Shown: piece after piece, positions 23,092-30,696 of the stretch
Layout of the letters: every line of letters starts with the position of its first letter
How positions within the stretch are numbered: position 1 is the stretch's first letter
DNA from: Candidatus Micrarchaeia archaeon
Lineage (GTDB): Archaea > Micrarchaeota > Micrarchaeia > Anstonellales > Bilamarchaeaceae
Direction of reading: 5' to 3'
Assembly (NCBI GenBank): GCA_041650355.1
Contig: JBAZLI010000002.1
Location: forward strand, 1-36,380
Length of the DNA stretch: 36,380 nt
Position numbers and translations under genes: made by a program
Notes under the pieces: model-generated
Database searches by the model: none
Seen by the model: the letters and a program-made list of their open reading frames with translations, nothing else
Told to the model about the DNA's origin: nothing

Positions 23092-25509
23092 CTATTCGGT
23101 CTGCTCGGGCGCCGCGTCCTGCTCCCCAGCCGCGACAGCAAATGAAGCGACTTTCTCCTTTTCCCCGAGCCTTATTATGCGCACTCCCTGAGTGTTCCTC
23201 CCTATCACGCGTATGTCCTTCACAGGCGCGCGTATGGTCTGGCCGCCGGTGCTTATCACTATGATGTCATCCTTCTCGTTCACCGCCTTCGCGCCCACGA
23301 CCTTGCCGGTCTTTTCAGTGGAGTCCAGGTTCGTGACTCCCATCCCGCCCCTGGCTTGGAGCCTGTACTCGGCAAATTCGGTCCGTTTCCCGTAGCCGTT
23401 CTCGCTCAGCGTGAGCACCGCGGGCCTGTCGCACACCGTCGCGCCAACTACGCAGTCCCCCTCGCGCAATCTTATCCCTATGACGCCCTGGCCGGTCCTC
23501 CCGATTTCGCGCGCGTCGTTCTCATTGAACCTTATCGCGTATCCGTCGCGCGTGGCTATGAATATCTCGCTGTTTCCGTTCGTTTTTTTCACTTCTATGA
23601 GCGAATCATTCTCCCTGAGCGTTATCGCTATCACGCCTCCTTTGCGCGGGTTCGCGAACGCGTCAGCACCAATCCTTTTCACTATCCCGTTCTTGGTAAC
23701 CATCACTAAAAATTCCTTGTCCGAGAACTCGCGCATCTCTATCCATGCATTCACTTTTTCCTCCTTGAGCTCGAGCATGTTCACTATGGGCTTGCCGCTT
23801 GAGTACCTTCCACTCTCCGGGATGTTGTACGCCTTGAGCCAGTGCACCCTTCCCTTGTCCGTAAAGAAGAGGAGGTAGTTGTGCGTTTTGGTTATTATCG
23901 CGTCCTCCACGAAATCCTCCTCTTTCGTTTCGGTGCCTATCACGCCCTTGCCTCCCCTGCGCTGGGTCCTGTACTCCTGAAGTTGAACGCGCTTCACATA
24001 TCCGCGGTGGCTTATGAACACCACCACGTCCTCGTTCGGGATCAAATCCTCCACGGTCCTTTCGTCAGCCGCGTCCTCTATTTCCGTCTTTCGCGCGTCC
24101 GCGTATTTTTTCCTTATCTCAAGCAGTTCGCTCTTTATTATCTCGAGAATCTTCAGCTCATCCGCGAGCACGCTTTCCAGCCACGCGATTGTTTTCTTGA
24201 GCTCAGCGAGCTCGTTGTTTATCTTCTCCCTCTCAAGCCCTGTGAGGCGCTGGAGCTTCATCTCCAGTATCGCTTCGGCCTGCTTCTCGCTGAGCGAGTA
24301 GTTGCCCATCAATCCTGCCTTCGCGGTCTTCGGGTCCTTGCTTGATTTGAGGAAGGGGATTATCTCATCTATGTTGTGGAGCGCGACCATCAGGCCCTCG
24401 AGGATGTGCGCCCTTGCCTGGGCCTGGTTCCTTTCGAACACGCACCTTTTGCGCACCACTTCTTGCCTGAATTCCAAAAATAGTTTGAGCATCTCGTAAA
24501 GCGAGAGCGTTTTAGGGGAGCCGTTCACGAGCGCGATGTTGATTATCCCGAAGGAGCTTTCCAGGGGGCTGTGCGCGTAAAGCTGGTTGAGCACCACCTC
24601 GGGGTTCGCGTCCTTCTTGAGCTCAATCAGCACCTCCATCCCTTCCTTGTCGCTCCTGTCGTGCACGTTGGAAATTCCCTCTATCTTCTTGTCCCGCACT
24701 GCGTCAACTATTGACTCTATTATCGCGGTTTTCGTAATCTGGTAGGGGATTTCCTTTATCGTCAGCTTCCTGTTCTTCTCGTCTGTTTCTACTTTTCCCC
24801 TGAGCCGTATTATGCCCCTCCCGGTCTTGTAGGCCTCGTAAATTCCAGCCCTTCCGACTATGGTCCCGCCAGTGGGGAAATCCGGGCCGGGAACGAGCAT
24901 GAGTACCTTGTTTTCATCAGCGCCTTCTATGAGCGCGACCAGCGCATCCACTATCTCCCCTAAGTTATGGGGGGGTATGTTGGTTGCCATCCCGACTGCT
25001 ATCCCAGAAGAGCCGTTCACAAGAAGGGTGGGAACTGCGCTCGGGAGCACGGTGGGTTCCTTGAGCGTTCCGTCAAAGTTCGGGCTGAACGCGACTGTCT
25101 CCTTGTCCAAATCCAGGAGCATCTCCTCTGCGATTTTGGTCATGCGCACCTCGGTGTAACGCATCGCCGCAGCTCCATCGCCGTCAACAGATCCAAAATT
25201 GCCTTGACCGTCAACAAGCAGGTAGCGCATGCTGAAATACTGGGCCATGCGCACTATGGAATCGTAAATCGCGGCATCGCCGTGAGGGTGGTATTTTCCC
25301 AAGACTTCTCCGACTATTCTCGCGCTCTTCTTGTAGGGCTTGTCGTGGGTGTTTCCCAGCTCGCTCATCGCGTAAAGTATTCGTCTGTGCACCGGCTTCA
25401 ATCCGTCGCGGACGTCGGGCAATGCGCGTCCTGCAATGACGCTCATCGCGTAATCCAGGTAGGATTCCTTCATGTCCTGCTCTATAAGCCTGTTTACTAT
25501 TTCGCCCAT
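23092..25509 (-). CDS. gyrA: DNA gyrase subunit A
   Basis: The 805-residue protein has the type IIA topoisomerase breakage domain with catalytic Tyr118 (A-A-M-R-Y-T-E-V-R-M), the Y-H-P-H-G-D loop (73-78), and the C-terminal pinwheel with the gyrase box Q-R-R-G-G-K-G, which separates gyrase from topoisomerase IV. The serine that is position 83 in E. coli is Ala79 here. Gyrase wraps DNA and introduces negative supercoils with GyrB. Archaeal gyrases came from bacteria. gyrB, usually next door, is absent from the window: nitroreductase and a surface protein flank it. Stop is followed by the surface gene's own promoter. Confidence 0.95.
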   Translation of the reverse strand: MGEIVNRLIEQDMKESYLDYAMSVIAGRALPDVRDGLKPVHRRILYAMSELGNTHDKPYKKSARIVGEVLGKYHPHGDAAIYDSIVRMAQYFSMRYLLVDGQGNFGSVDGDGAAAMRYTEVRMTKIAEEMLLDLDKETVAFSPNFDGTLKEPTVLPSAVPTLLVNGSSGIAVGMATNIPPHNLGEIVDALVALIEGADENKVLMLVPGPDFPTGGTIVGRAGIYEAYKTGRGIIRLRGKVETDEKNRKLTIKEIPYQITKTAIIESIVDAVRDKKIEGISNVHDRSDKEGMEVLIELKKDANPEVVLNQLYAHSPLESSFGIINIALVNGSPKTLSLYEMLKLFLEFRQEVVRKRCVFERNQAQARAHILEGLMVALHNIDEIIPFLKSSKDPKTAKAGLMGNYSLSEKQAEAILEMKLQRLTGLEREKINNELAELKKTIAWLESVLADELKILEIIKSELLEIRKKYADARKTEIEDAADERTVEDLIPNEDVVVFISHRGYVKRVQLQEYRTQRRGGKGVIGTETKEEDFVEDAIITKTHNYLLFFTDKGRVHWLKAYNIPESGRYSSGKPIVNMLELKEEKVNAWIEMREFSDKEFLVMVTKNGIVKRIGADAFANPRKGGVIAITLRENDSLIEVKKTNGNSEIFIATRDGYAIRFNENDAREIGRTGQGVIGIRLREGDCVVGATVCDRPAVLTLSENGYGKRTEFAEYRLQARGGMGVTNLDSTEKTGKVVGAKAVNEKDDIIVISTGGQTIRAPVKDIRVIGRNTQGVRIIRLGEKEKVASFAVAAGEQDAAPEQTE

Positions 25510-25605
25510 TTTCCAAGCACCGAATCAGCATGATTTCTATTCATAAAATACTCTATTTTCATATCGCAGTTCTGGTTTATAAATATTGGCAAAAACAGCC
25601 GGAAT

Positions 25606-26118
25606 TCACCATTTCCCTTCGTGCACCCTGCTCTTGTCATAGTCCTTTTTCGCTTCTTTTTCCTCGTCCGGATGCCCGATTACAATCATCGCGAAAGGAA
25701 CGATGCTTTCAGGAAGCGAAAAAAGGGTTCTAAAACCCTGCATGCGCGCTTCATTCGGATAAACGCCGGTCCAAACAGCGCCAAGCCCGAGCGCTTTCGC
25801 AGCCACCATCAAATTCTCTATTGCAGCCGAGCAGTCCTGGAAAATGTAAGCTTCGTGGCTTTTCGCAGCCTTCCGGTCAGCGCACACAATTATGGAAAGG
25901 GGCGCCCCCATGGCCATCTGCGCGTGGTTGTGGAATCCGCAGATTTTTTCCACCAACTCGCGGTCCTTTACGAGAATGAAATGCCAGGGCTGCTCGTTTA
26001 CCGCTGAGGGCGCGGCCATCGCTGCAGCCATCAGCACATCAATATGCTCCTGCGAAATTTCCTTTTGCTTGAATTTCCTTATGCTCCTCCTAGACATTAT
26101 GGCTTCGATAGCTTCCAT
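25606..26118 (-). CDS. Nitroreductase-family FMN oxidoreductase
   Basis: The 170-residue protein begins M-E-A-I-E-A-I-M-S-R-R-S-I-R-K-F, the FMN-phosphate-binding start of the family. It also has P-S-A-V-N-E-Q-P-W-H-F (residues 38-48), A-A-I-E-N-L-M-V-A-A-K-A-L-G-L-G-A-V-W (about 116) and I-V-I-G-H-P-D near the end, all family features. Members reduce nitro compounds, quinones or flavins with NAD(P)H; the physiological substrate is unknown. The start is uncertain: GAGAGGTGG lies 15 bases before the ATG chosen, 6 bases before a GTG at 26125-26127, and directly before an ATG at 26131-26133. It diverges from the homing endonuclease gene. Confidence 0.85.
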   Translation of the reverse strand: MEAIEAIMSRRSIRKFKQKEISQEHIDVLMAAAMAAPSAVNEQPWHFILVKDRELVEKICGFHNHAQMAMGAPLSIIVCADRKAAKSHEAYIFQDCSAAIENLMVAAKALGLGAVWTGVYPNEARMQGFRTLFSLPESIVPFAMIVIGHPDEEKEAKKDYDKSRVHEGKW

Positions 26119-26150
26119 GAAAACCACTGGCATCCACCTCTCTTTTCGTC

Positions 26151-26161
26151 TTTTTAATAAT
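26151..26161. promoter_or_regulatory. Shared AT-rich box between nitroreductase and homing endonuclease genes
   Basis: TTTTTAATAAT can be read as a TATA box on both strands. It is 27 bp from the endonuclease ATG, which would make a leaderless mRNA, and about 37 bp from the nitroreductase start. A single element may serve both directions. Confidence 0.4.
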
Positions 26162-26182
26162 GCCTGATGACTGCAACAGCGC

Positions 26183-26815
26183 ATGAGCGCGAAACTTGCA
26201 GAACTTATCGGCGTCCTTCTCGGAGACGGTTCAATCGGTATCTACGATTGCGTCGTAAATGGAAAACTGAAGAAACATTACAGGATCAAAATAACGCTCA
26301 ATTCCACGGATGACCGAGATTATGCAATTTACTTGAAAATGCAAATAGAGCATTTGCTCGGAACCACGCCAATTATGCGCAAGCGACCGAATGAAAATAC
26401 CTTGGACCTCTTCATCTTCAAGAGGCGAATTATCAGGAATCTTATCCAAATGGGCCTCAGAACCGCGCCTAAATGGAATCGAGCTCGTGTTCCGCAGGAG
26501 TTTCTTTCGCTCAAGTCCCTCCCTGCCTTACTGCGCGGCTATATGGATACCGACGGTTGCGTAACTGTGGCTAACAACAACGGAATCCGCTATCCAAGAA
26601 TTGAAATGAAGATATGTCCAAGCCCTATGCAGAAACAACTAATTCTAGGCCTGCGTAGACTGGGTTTCAGCCCACGCGTATATTCTATTGGAAGAGGAAA
26701 AGTACGAGTTGTACTGGCCGGTACTGCCAACTTGCGAAAATGGAATGAACGGATTGGTTTCTCTAACGCGAAGAACATTTCGAGGTATGAAAGTTTCAAG
26801 AAAATTCAGGAATAA
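26183..26815 (+). CDS. Free-standing LAGLIDADG homing endonuclease
   Basis: The 210-residue protein has two LAGLIDADG motifs: L-A-E-L-I-G-V-L-L-G-D-G-S-I (5-18) and L-P-A-L-L-R-G-Y-M-D-T-D-G-C (113-126). The acidic residues Asp15 and Asp124 would bind the metals, so the chain can act as a monomer. Such enzymes cut a 14-30 bp site and copy themselves into it by repair. It has no splicing domain and is not inside an intron. Its stop lies 10 bp from the 3' end of the convergent initiator tRNA gene. Arg codons (cga, cgc, cgg, cgt) differ from the agg-rich neighbours, a sign of transfer. TATA box at 26151-26161. Confidence 0.85.
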   Translation: MSAKLAELIGVLLGDGSIGIYDCVVNGKLKKHYRIKITLNSTDDRDYAIYLKMQIEHLLGTTPIMRKRPNENTLDLFIFKRRIIRNLIQMGLRTAPKWNRARVPQEFLSLKSLPALLRGYMDTDGCVTVANNNGIRYPRIEMKICPSPMQKQLILGLRRLGFSPRVYSIGRGKVRVVLAGTANLRKWNERIGFSNAKNISRYESFKKIQE

Positions 26816-26820
26816 AAAAA
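26815..26820 (-). terminator. T6 terminator of the initiator tRNA
   Basis: On the minus strand TTTTTT begins five bases after the discriminator base of tRNA-Met and overlaps the stop codon of the convergent endonuclease gene. Confidence 0.45.
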
Positions 26821-26825
26821 GTGTA

Positions 26826-26997
26826 TAGCGGGAGGTGGATTGCCAACCCAAACCAGAATCTCTGGTTCGAATTTTTGAACCAACGATCTTTCCCCTGCAA
26901 GAGCAACGCGCTCGTTGCATCCGGGTTATGAGCTTCGCCTTCCTGGTGCATTACGCAACAGAAATCCGGCGGGCACTCCAAGCTACCCTATCCCGCT
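26826..26997 (-). tRNA. Initiator tRNA-Met(CAU) with three introns (32, 31 and 34 nt)
   Basis: On the minus strand the acceptor AGCGGGA (26997-26991) pairs with TCCCGCT (26833-26827). The A1-U72 pair and the CCGGG/CCCGG anticodon stem are initiator marks. The anticodon CAT is at 26930-26928. Intron 1 (26965-26934, position 30/31) has a perfect BHB: CGCC with GGCG, bulges GGA and AAG, and a TTTCTG/CAGGAA stem. Intron 2 (26920-26890, 43/44) has CCC with GGG plus one mismatch, and a stem TGCAA/TTGCA plus GAGC/GCTC. Intron 3 (26873-26840, 59/60) has a weaker helix (one mismatch) and a 12-bp stem. Splicing all three leaves 75 nt; the T-stem keeps one U-C mismatch (50/64). T6 follows the 3' end. 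Confidence 0.85.
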
Positions 26998-27094
26998 ATA
27001 AAGCACCTGCCCAGTTTTCAAATACTGGAGTCTGGACAAGCAGCATACTACTTACTGCGAATTGTTTTTTAAACCCTCTCCCTGATTTTTACGC

Positions 27095-27802
27095 ATGGAC
27101 GAACCGCTCTATCTCCAGGATTCGTATTGTAGGGAATGCGACGCGAAAGTTCTTGAAATATTGGAACCGAAAAAAATCGTGCTGGACAAGAACATCTTTT
27201 ACCCGCGCGGAGGGGGCCAGGCAATGGACAAAGGTCAGTTTGTGCGCGGAACCGACATTTTCAATGTTGTGAACGTCGAAAAGCGCGAGGGGAAAATCGT
27301 GCACGAGGTTGACAGGGAAGGATTGGCGGTTGGGGATTCGGTGCACTGCATTTTGGACTGGGAGAGAAGGTACGCGCTCATGCGCATGCACACCGCTGCG
27401 CACATCCTCGCAGCGACTTTCGTGAACGAAACCGGCGCATTGATTACAGGCAACCAGCTTGAAGTGGACAAAACAAGATTTGATTTTGCGTTAGAAAATT
27501 TCGACCGCGCGAAATTCGACGAAGTTGTGAAAAAGGCGAACGAGACGATTGCGAAAAGCATAGAACTCAAAATCTACTCCCTTCCGCGCGAGGAGGCGTT
27601 GAAGATTCCCGGGGTGGTGAAGCTCGCGAACGCGCTCCCCCCAAGCATATCTATTTTGCGCATAGTGGAAATTCCGGGCGCGGACATACAGGCGGACGGA
27701 GGGACGCACGTGAAAAACACCTCTGAAATAGGGCGGATAGAGATACTCAAATTGGAAAACAAAGGAGCGGCGAACAGGAGAATATATTTCACGCTCAGAT
27801 GA
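27095..27802 (+). CDS. alaX: AlaX, free-standing alanyl-tRNA editing protein
   Basis: The 235-residue protein is an AlaRS-like editing domain with F-Y-P-R-G-G-G-Q (35-42), the zinc motif H-T-A-A-H (His99, His103) and A-D-G-G-T-H-V (Asp201 to His205). Where AlaRS has C-G-G-T-H, it has D-G-G-T-H. The N-terminal glycine-rich segment fits AlaX of the medium class. It hydrolyses Ser-tRNA-Ala (or Gly-) made by AlaRS, whose gene starts at 35391. GTTTTTTAAAC (27065-27075) is about 25 bp from the ATG, so the mRNA is likely leaderless. Confidence 0.9.
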   Translation: MDEPLYLQDSYCRECDAKVLEILEPKKIVLDKNIFYPRGGGQAMDKGQFVRGTDIFNVVNVEKREGKIVHEVDREGLAVGDSVHCILDWERRYALMRMHTAAHILAATFVNETGALITGNQLEVDKTRFDFALENFDRAKFDEVVKKANETIAKSIELKIYSLPREEALKIPGVVKLANALPPSISILRIVEIPGADIQADGGTHVKNTSEIGRIEILKLENKGAANRRIYFTLR

Positions 27803-27817
27803 ACGCGGAGTGAGATT

Positions 27818-28267
27818 ATGCGATGGCTGGCGCATTTTGTTATCGGCGCAGCAGTTGCCGGAATACTATTCTATTTACTGGGCAGTTCTTCTTATGCAAT
27901 TATGATTTACTCGTTTTTCGCAGGAATGTGCGCGCTGGTTCCTGATATTGATTATTCGGGCTCGAAGGCGAGAAAAGCGCTTGATGCATTCGTGATGATG
28001 TCCGCGTTCCTGCTGGTCTATTTGGCTCACTGCGGAAGCGCCGAATGCGTTTTCTCCCTGGATTTCATCGCGAGGTTCCTCGCGCTGATTGGGCTGTACT
28101 TCCTGGTGATGATGCTGTTCAGGCACAGGGGCGTGATGCACTCATTGCTTGCAGCTGGCATCATTTCGTTCGCAGTTTTTCTCATCCTTGGATTCGGGTT
28201 CGGCATTGCCGCATTGCTCGGTTATTTGTCCCATCTTCTTGCGGACAGGGAACTCAAGCTCCTTTGA
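27818..28267 (+). CDS. DUF457/YdjM-like membrane-bound metal-dependent hydrolase
   Basis: The 149-residue integral membrane protein has about five hydrophobic helices. The metal-type motifs of the family are present: H-F-V-I-G (6-10), V-P-D-I-D-Y (41-46), H-R-G-V-M-H-S (about 104-110) and Y-L-S-H-L-L-A-D near the end. Homologues such as bacterial YdjM are thought to be membrane hydrolases related to phospholipid phosphatases or LexA-regulated proteins, without a firm reaction. The gene begins 15 bp after alaX, so it is probably in the same transcript. Confidence 0.78.
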   Translation: MRWLAHFVIGAAVAGILFYLLGSSSYAIMIYSFFAGMCALVPDIDYSGSKARKALDAFVMMSAFLLVYLAHCGSAECVFSLDFIARFLALIGLYFLVMMLFRHRGVMHSLLAAGIISFAVFLILGFGFGIAALLGYLSHLLADRELKLL

Positions 28268-28304
28268 GCAAACCGATATAATTCTAACCTTCTAATTCAC
28301 ATCC

Positions 28305-28766
28305 ATGGCAGTGACGATACTCCTGGATAAAACAGGCTACGCTCCAGGGGAAGAAATCAAGGGGACCATCAAGCTGGGGCTGGACAAGCCGATAAAAGCC
28401 AGAGGGATTTTTGTTTCGCTGCACTGCCACGAGAAACACAAAATAAAATACGTGCGCAACATACCTCTTGACGAGGTGGAGGAAAAGAGGAAGCTCGGCC
28501 TCTACATATCTCCCCCCTATATTATGACTGAAGAGCGGGTGGAGGAGCACGAGCACCACCACGAGGAGAAGAAAATCGCAGGGGAAGGCACATACCTGAA
28601 CGAGGAGTTCACGTTCTCGATGACGCTTCCTGCGGATGCCCGACCCTCGAGCAAAATTTACGGGCACGACGACAGGATTGTGGAATGGTTCGTGAAAATG
28701 AAGATAGACATTCCGCTTGCACCGGACATAAACGAGAGCAAGGAAGTGTACGTTTCAGGCCTTTAA
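28305..28766 (+). CDS. Arrestin-fold (SpoOM-like) protein with a His-rich loop
   Basis: The 153-residue protein reads like an arrestin N-lobe: a first strand, then Y-A-P-G-E-E-I-K-G-T-I-K-L (12-24), P-I-K-A-R-G-I-F-V-S-L (29-39), and later F-T-F-S-M-T-L-P (about 105-112) and W-F-V-K-M-K-I-D-I-P (about 127-136). Arrestin-like and SpoOM proteins share this pattern and act as scaffolds. A distinctive loop (about 82-90) has E-H-E-H-H-H-E-E-K, a plausible metal-binding site. GATATAATT (28275-28283) is 26 bp from the ATG: leaderless. The arrestin assignment is by eye. Confidence 0.65.
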   Translation: MAVTILLDKTGYAPGEEIKGTIKLGLDKPIKARGIFVSLHCHEKHKIKYVRNIPLDEVEEKRKLGLYISPPYIMTEERVEEHEHHHEEKKIAGEGTYLNEEFTFSMTLPADARPSSKIYGHDDRIVEWFVKMKIDIPLAPDINESKEVYVSGL

Positions 28767-28769
28767 TCC

Positions 28770-29678
28770 TCACGAAGCTCGCTTATCCCGGCCCTCTTTT
28801 CCCGCAACTATCCTCGCAACCGTCGCGAAGCGCAGCATGTTCACGACCAGCGCGTAAACGAACGGAATTACCGGAACCAGTATAATCAGCGTAGCGAGCA
28901 CCGAGAGTGCGAGTTCCACTCCGGTCCCGAGGTCCTGTATCGGGCAGGTGCTGAAGAAATTGAACGGGATTAGGGAAAGCCCGGTGCACACGAGGTCCTT
29001 GAAATACATCCTCAGTATCGCGGGGACCATGAGCGTGAGCGCGGTCACGAAGTTGGAAGCCTTTCCCTCATTGTTCGCAGAGGTGAGCGCGCGATAGAGG
29101 AAGAAGAGCGCGAAAATGGCAGAAAGAAGGATGAAGTCCAGCGGTACGGTGGCGAAATTCATGTTGCTTGAGTAAGCGGAAGCCGCGGATATGAGCACGA
29201 GGAGCGCGGCCGCGACCAGGGCGGTCCAGTAGCCCGAAATCCCGTCCAGCACCGGCGAAAGGAGCACCTTGAGCGAAAGGTCCAGGGATTGCAGTGCGTT
29301 CAGCCGGTCCCGGAAAAATGCATGGAGCACAATCGCGCCAATTACAAGAGCTATTCCGAACGGTATCACCACTAAATAGGCCAGGGTGGTTATTATGGTG
29401 TGCTGGGGCGGAATCCACGCGCCGGACATGAAATAGTACAATATGCCGAACGTGGCGAAGAGCATGTACGCGAAAGGCGCGAGCAGAACCTCCTTCTTTT
29501 TGATTGCCCTGCCGCTGGTTTCCAGGAAGTCAGCGATTTTCCCTGCCGCGAACACGTAGCTCAGGATTATGCACACTGTAACGAGTTCCCTGAACTGGAG
29601 GAGCGCCGCTGAAGGGGAGTCCGCGGCGTGCGCGAGGAAAAGTAACGGCAAAATAGCTGCAATCTGTCTAAGGCGCAT
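28770..29678 (-). CDS. Polytopic membrane protein with signal peptide, unknown function
   Basis: Of several possible starts, the ATG at 29676-29678 gives a signal-like N-terminus (M-R-L-R-Q-I-A-A-I-L-P-L-L-F-L-A-H-A). The 302-residue protein then has about six transmembrane helices, with a large loop that includes two cysteines (D-L-V-C-T-G, F-S-T-C-P-I). The C-terminal tail is basic. Upstream reading frame is rejected because it overlaps the promoter region. No family is recognised; it could be a transporter, channel or scaffold. It converges on the arrestin-like gene with a 3-bp gap. Confidence 0.62.
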   Translation of the reverse strand: MRLRQIAAILPLLFLAHAADSPSAALLQFRELVTVCIILSYVFAAGKIADFLETSGRAIKKKEVLLAPFAYMLFATFGILYYFMSGAWIPPQHTIITTLAYLVVIPFGIALVIGAIVLHAFFRDRLNALQSLDLSLKVLLSPVLDGISGYWTALVAAALLVLISAASAYSSNMNFATVPLDFILLSAIFALFFLYRALTSANNEGKASNFVTALTLMVPAILRMYFKDLVCTGLSLIPFNFFSTCPIQDLGTGVELALSVLATLIILVPVIPFVYALVVNMLRFATVARIVAGKEGRDKRAS

Positions 29679-29708
29679 TTTCGGACCCGTGTGTATATCC
29701 AGCAAAAC

Positions 29709-29717
29709 CCTTAAATG
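29709..29717. promoter_or_regulatory. Near-symmetrical TATA box shared by pyrD and the membrane protein gene
   Basis: CCTTAAATG reads as CATTTAAGG on the other strand, so the one element could start both divergent transcripts. It is 45 bp from the pyrD ATG and 34 bp from the membrane protein ATG. Confidence 0.4.
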
Positions 29718-29757
29718 CTTATTTTCCTTAGTACCTAGAAGGGATGACAGGGTAGTG

Positions 29758-30684
29758 ATGGCTATGCTGAAAACCAAACTGGGTGACATGCAACTGGACG
29801 GAGTTTTTACGAACGGCTCGGGCGCGAACGACGATTCGCTCGAAAAGCTTTTGCAGATAGCCGGGTCGAGGGCAGGCTTCATAACCACCAAGACCGCGAC
29901 GCTCCTTCCCAGGGCCGGAAATCCAGGGCCCAGGTTCTACACTCTTGGAAGCACCACGATAAACAGCATGGGGCTCCCGAATCCTGGCTACAAAAAGATG
30001 GCGGAAATAATAAAGGAACTGAAAACCAAGACCAGGAAGCCGATTTTCGCGAGCATGAGCGGATTTGACGCAAATGAGGCCGGGGAAATGGCGAAAGCGC
30101 TCTCTCCAGTAGCGGATGTGCTCGAACTCAATCTGTCCTGCCCGAACCTGCACGGCAAGTCCCAGATTATTTACGATTCAGAAGCCACGGACGAAGTGCT
30201 GAAAGCCGTGAAGAAAAGCACGGACAGGAAAATCGCGGTGAAAGTCGCGCCCTTCCTTGATATGAACGCGCAGCTTGAGTTCTGCGAAATCGCGAAGAAG
30301 CGCGGAGTGGACCTGATAATCGCGATAAACACCGTGGGGAATGCGATGTACGTGGACGCTGACAGGGAAAGGATAATGCTCAAGCCCAAGTGGGGCGGGC
30401 TCGGAGGCGAAGCTATAAAGATGGTCGGCTGGGGGAATGTGAGAAGGTATCGCGAGTATTTCAAGGGTTCAATTGCGATAGTCGGATGCGGAGGAATATT
30501 CTCAGGAAAAGACGCTTTCGCGTATGCACTCGCAGGAGCCTCCGCGTTCGCGTGCGCATCAGCACTCTACGCTCCGGAAGGGGTGGACGCGTTCGCGAGA
30601 ATGGAGAAAGAGCTGGAGGAGGAATTGAAGAAACACAACTATTCAAGTTTGGCTGAAGCGGTGGGAAAAGCAAAGGAATTCTAA
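29758..30684 (+). CDS. pyrD: Dihydroorotate dehydrogenase, class 1A-like
   Basis: The 308-residue TIM-barrel flavoprotein has the substrate loop N-L-S-C-P-N (Cys128 as the catalytic base, a class 1 feature), K-T-A-T-L (FMN contact), I-A-I-N-T-V-G-N and K-W-G-G-L-G-G-E-A-I-K (about 200-225), the latter characteristic of the cytosolic fumarate-reducing 1A subclass. V-G-C-G-G-I and A-S-A-F-A-C-A-S-A-L bind the phosphate of FMN. It makes orotate for pyrimidine synthesis. No pyrK-type subunit adjoins it, in keeping with 1A. The ATG at 29758 was chosen; the next Met at 29764 is possible. No other pyr gene is in the window. Confidence 0.88.
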   Translation: MAMLKTKLGDMQLDGVFTNGSGANDDSLEKLLQIAGSRAGFITTKTATLLPRAGNPGPRFYTLGSTTINSMGLPNPGYKKMAEIIKELKTKTRKPIFASMSGFDANEAGEMAKALSPVADVLELNLSCPNLHGKSQIIYDSEATDEVLKAVKKSTDRKIAVKVAPFLDMNAQLEFCEIAKKRGVDLIIAINTVGNAMYVDADRERIMLKPKWGGLGGEAIKMVGWGNVRRYREYFKGSIAIVGCGGIFSGKDAFAYALAGASAFACASALYAPEGVDAFARMEKELEEELKKHNYSSLAEAVGKAKEF

Positions 30685-30696
30685 AAAGAGAAAAAG

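Noticed and set aside
27011..27028. CCAGT...ACTGG inverted repeat upstream of tRNA-Met
   Set aside because: It surrounds a TATA-like TATTTGAAAA and is only 5 bp per arm; likely part of the tRNA promoter rather than a separate element.
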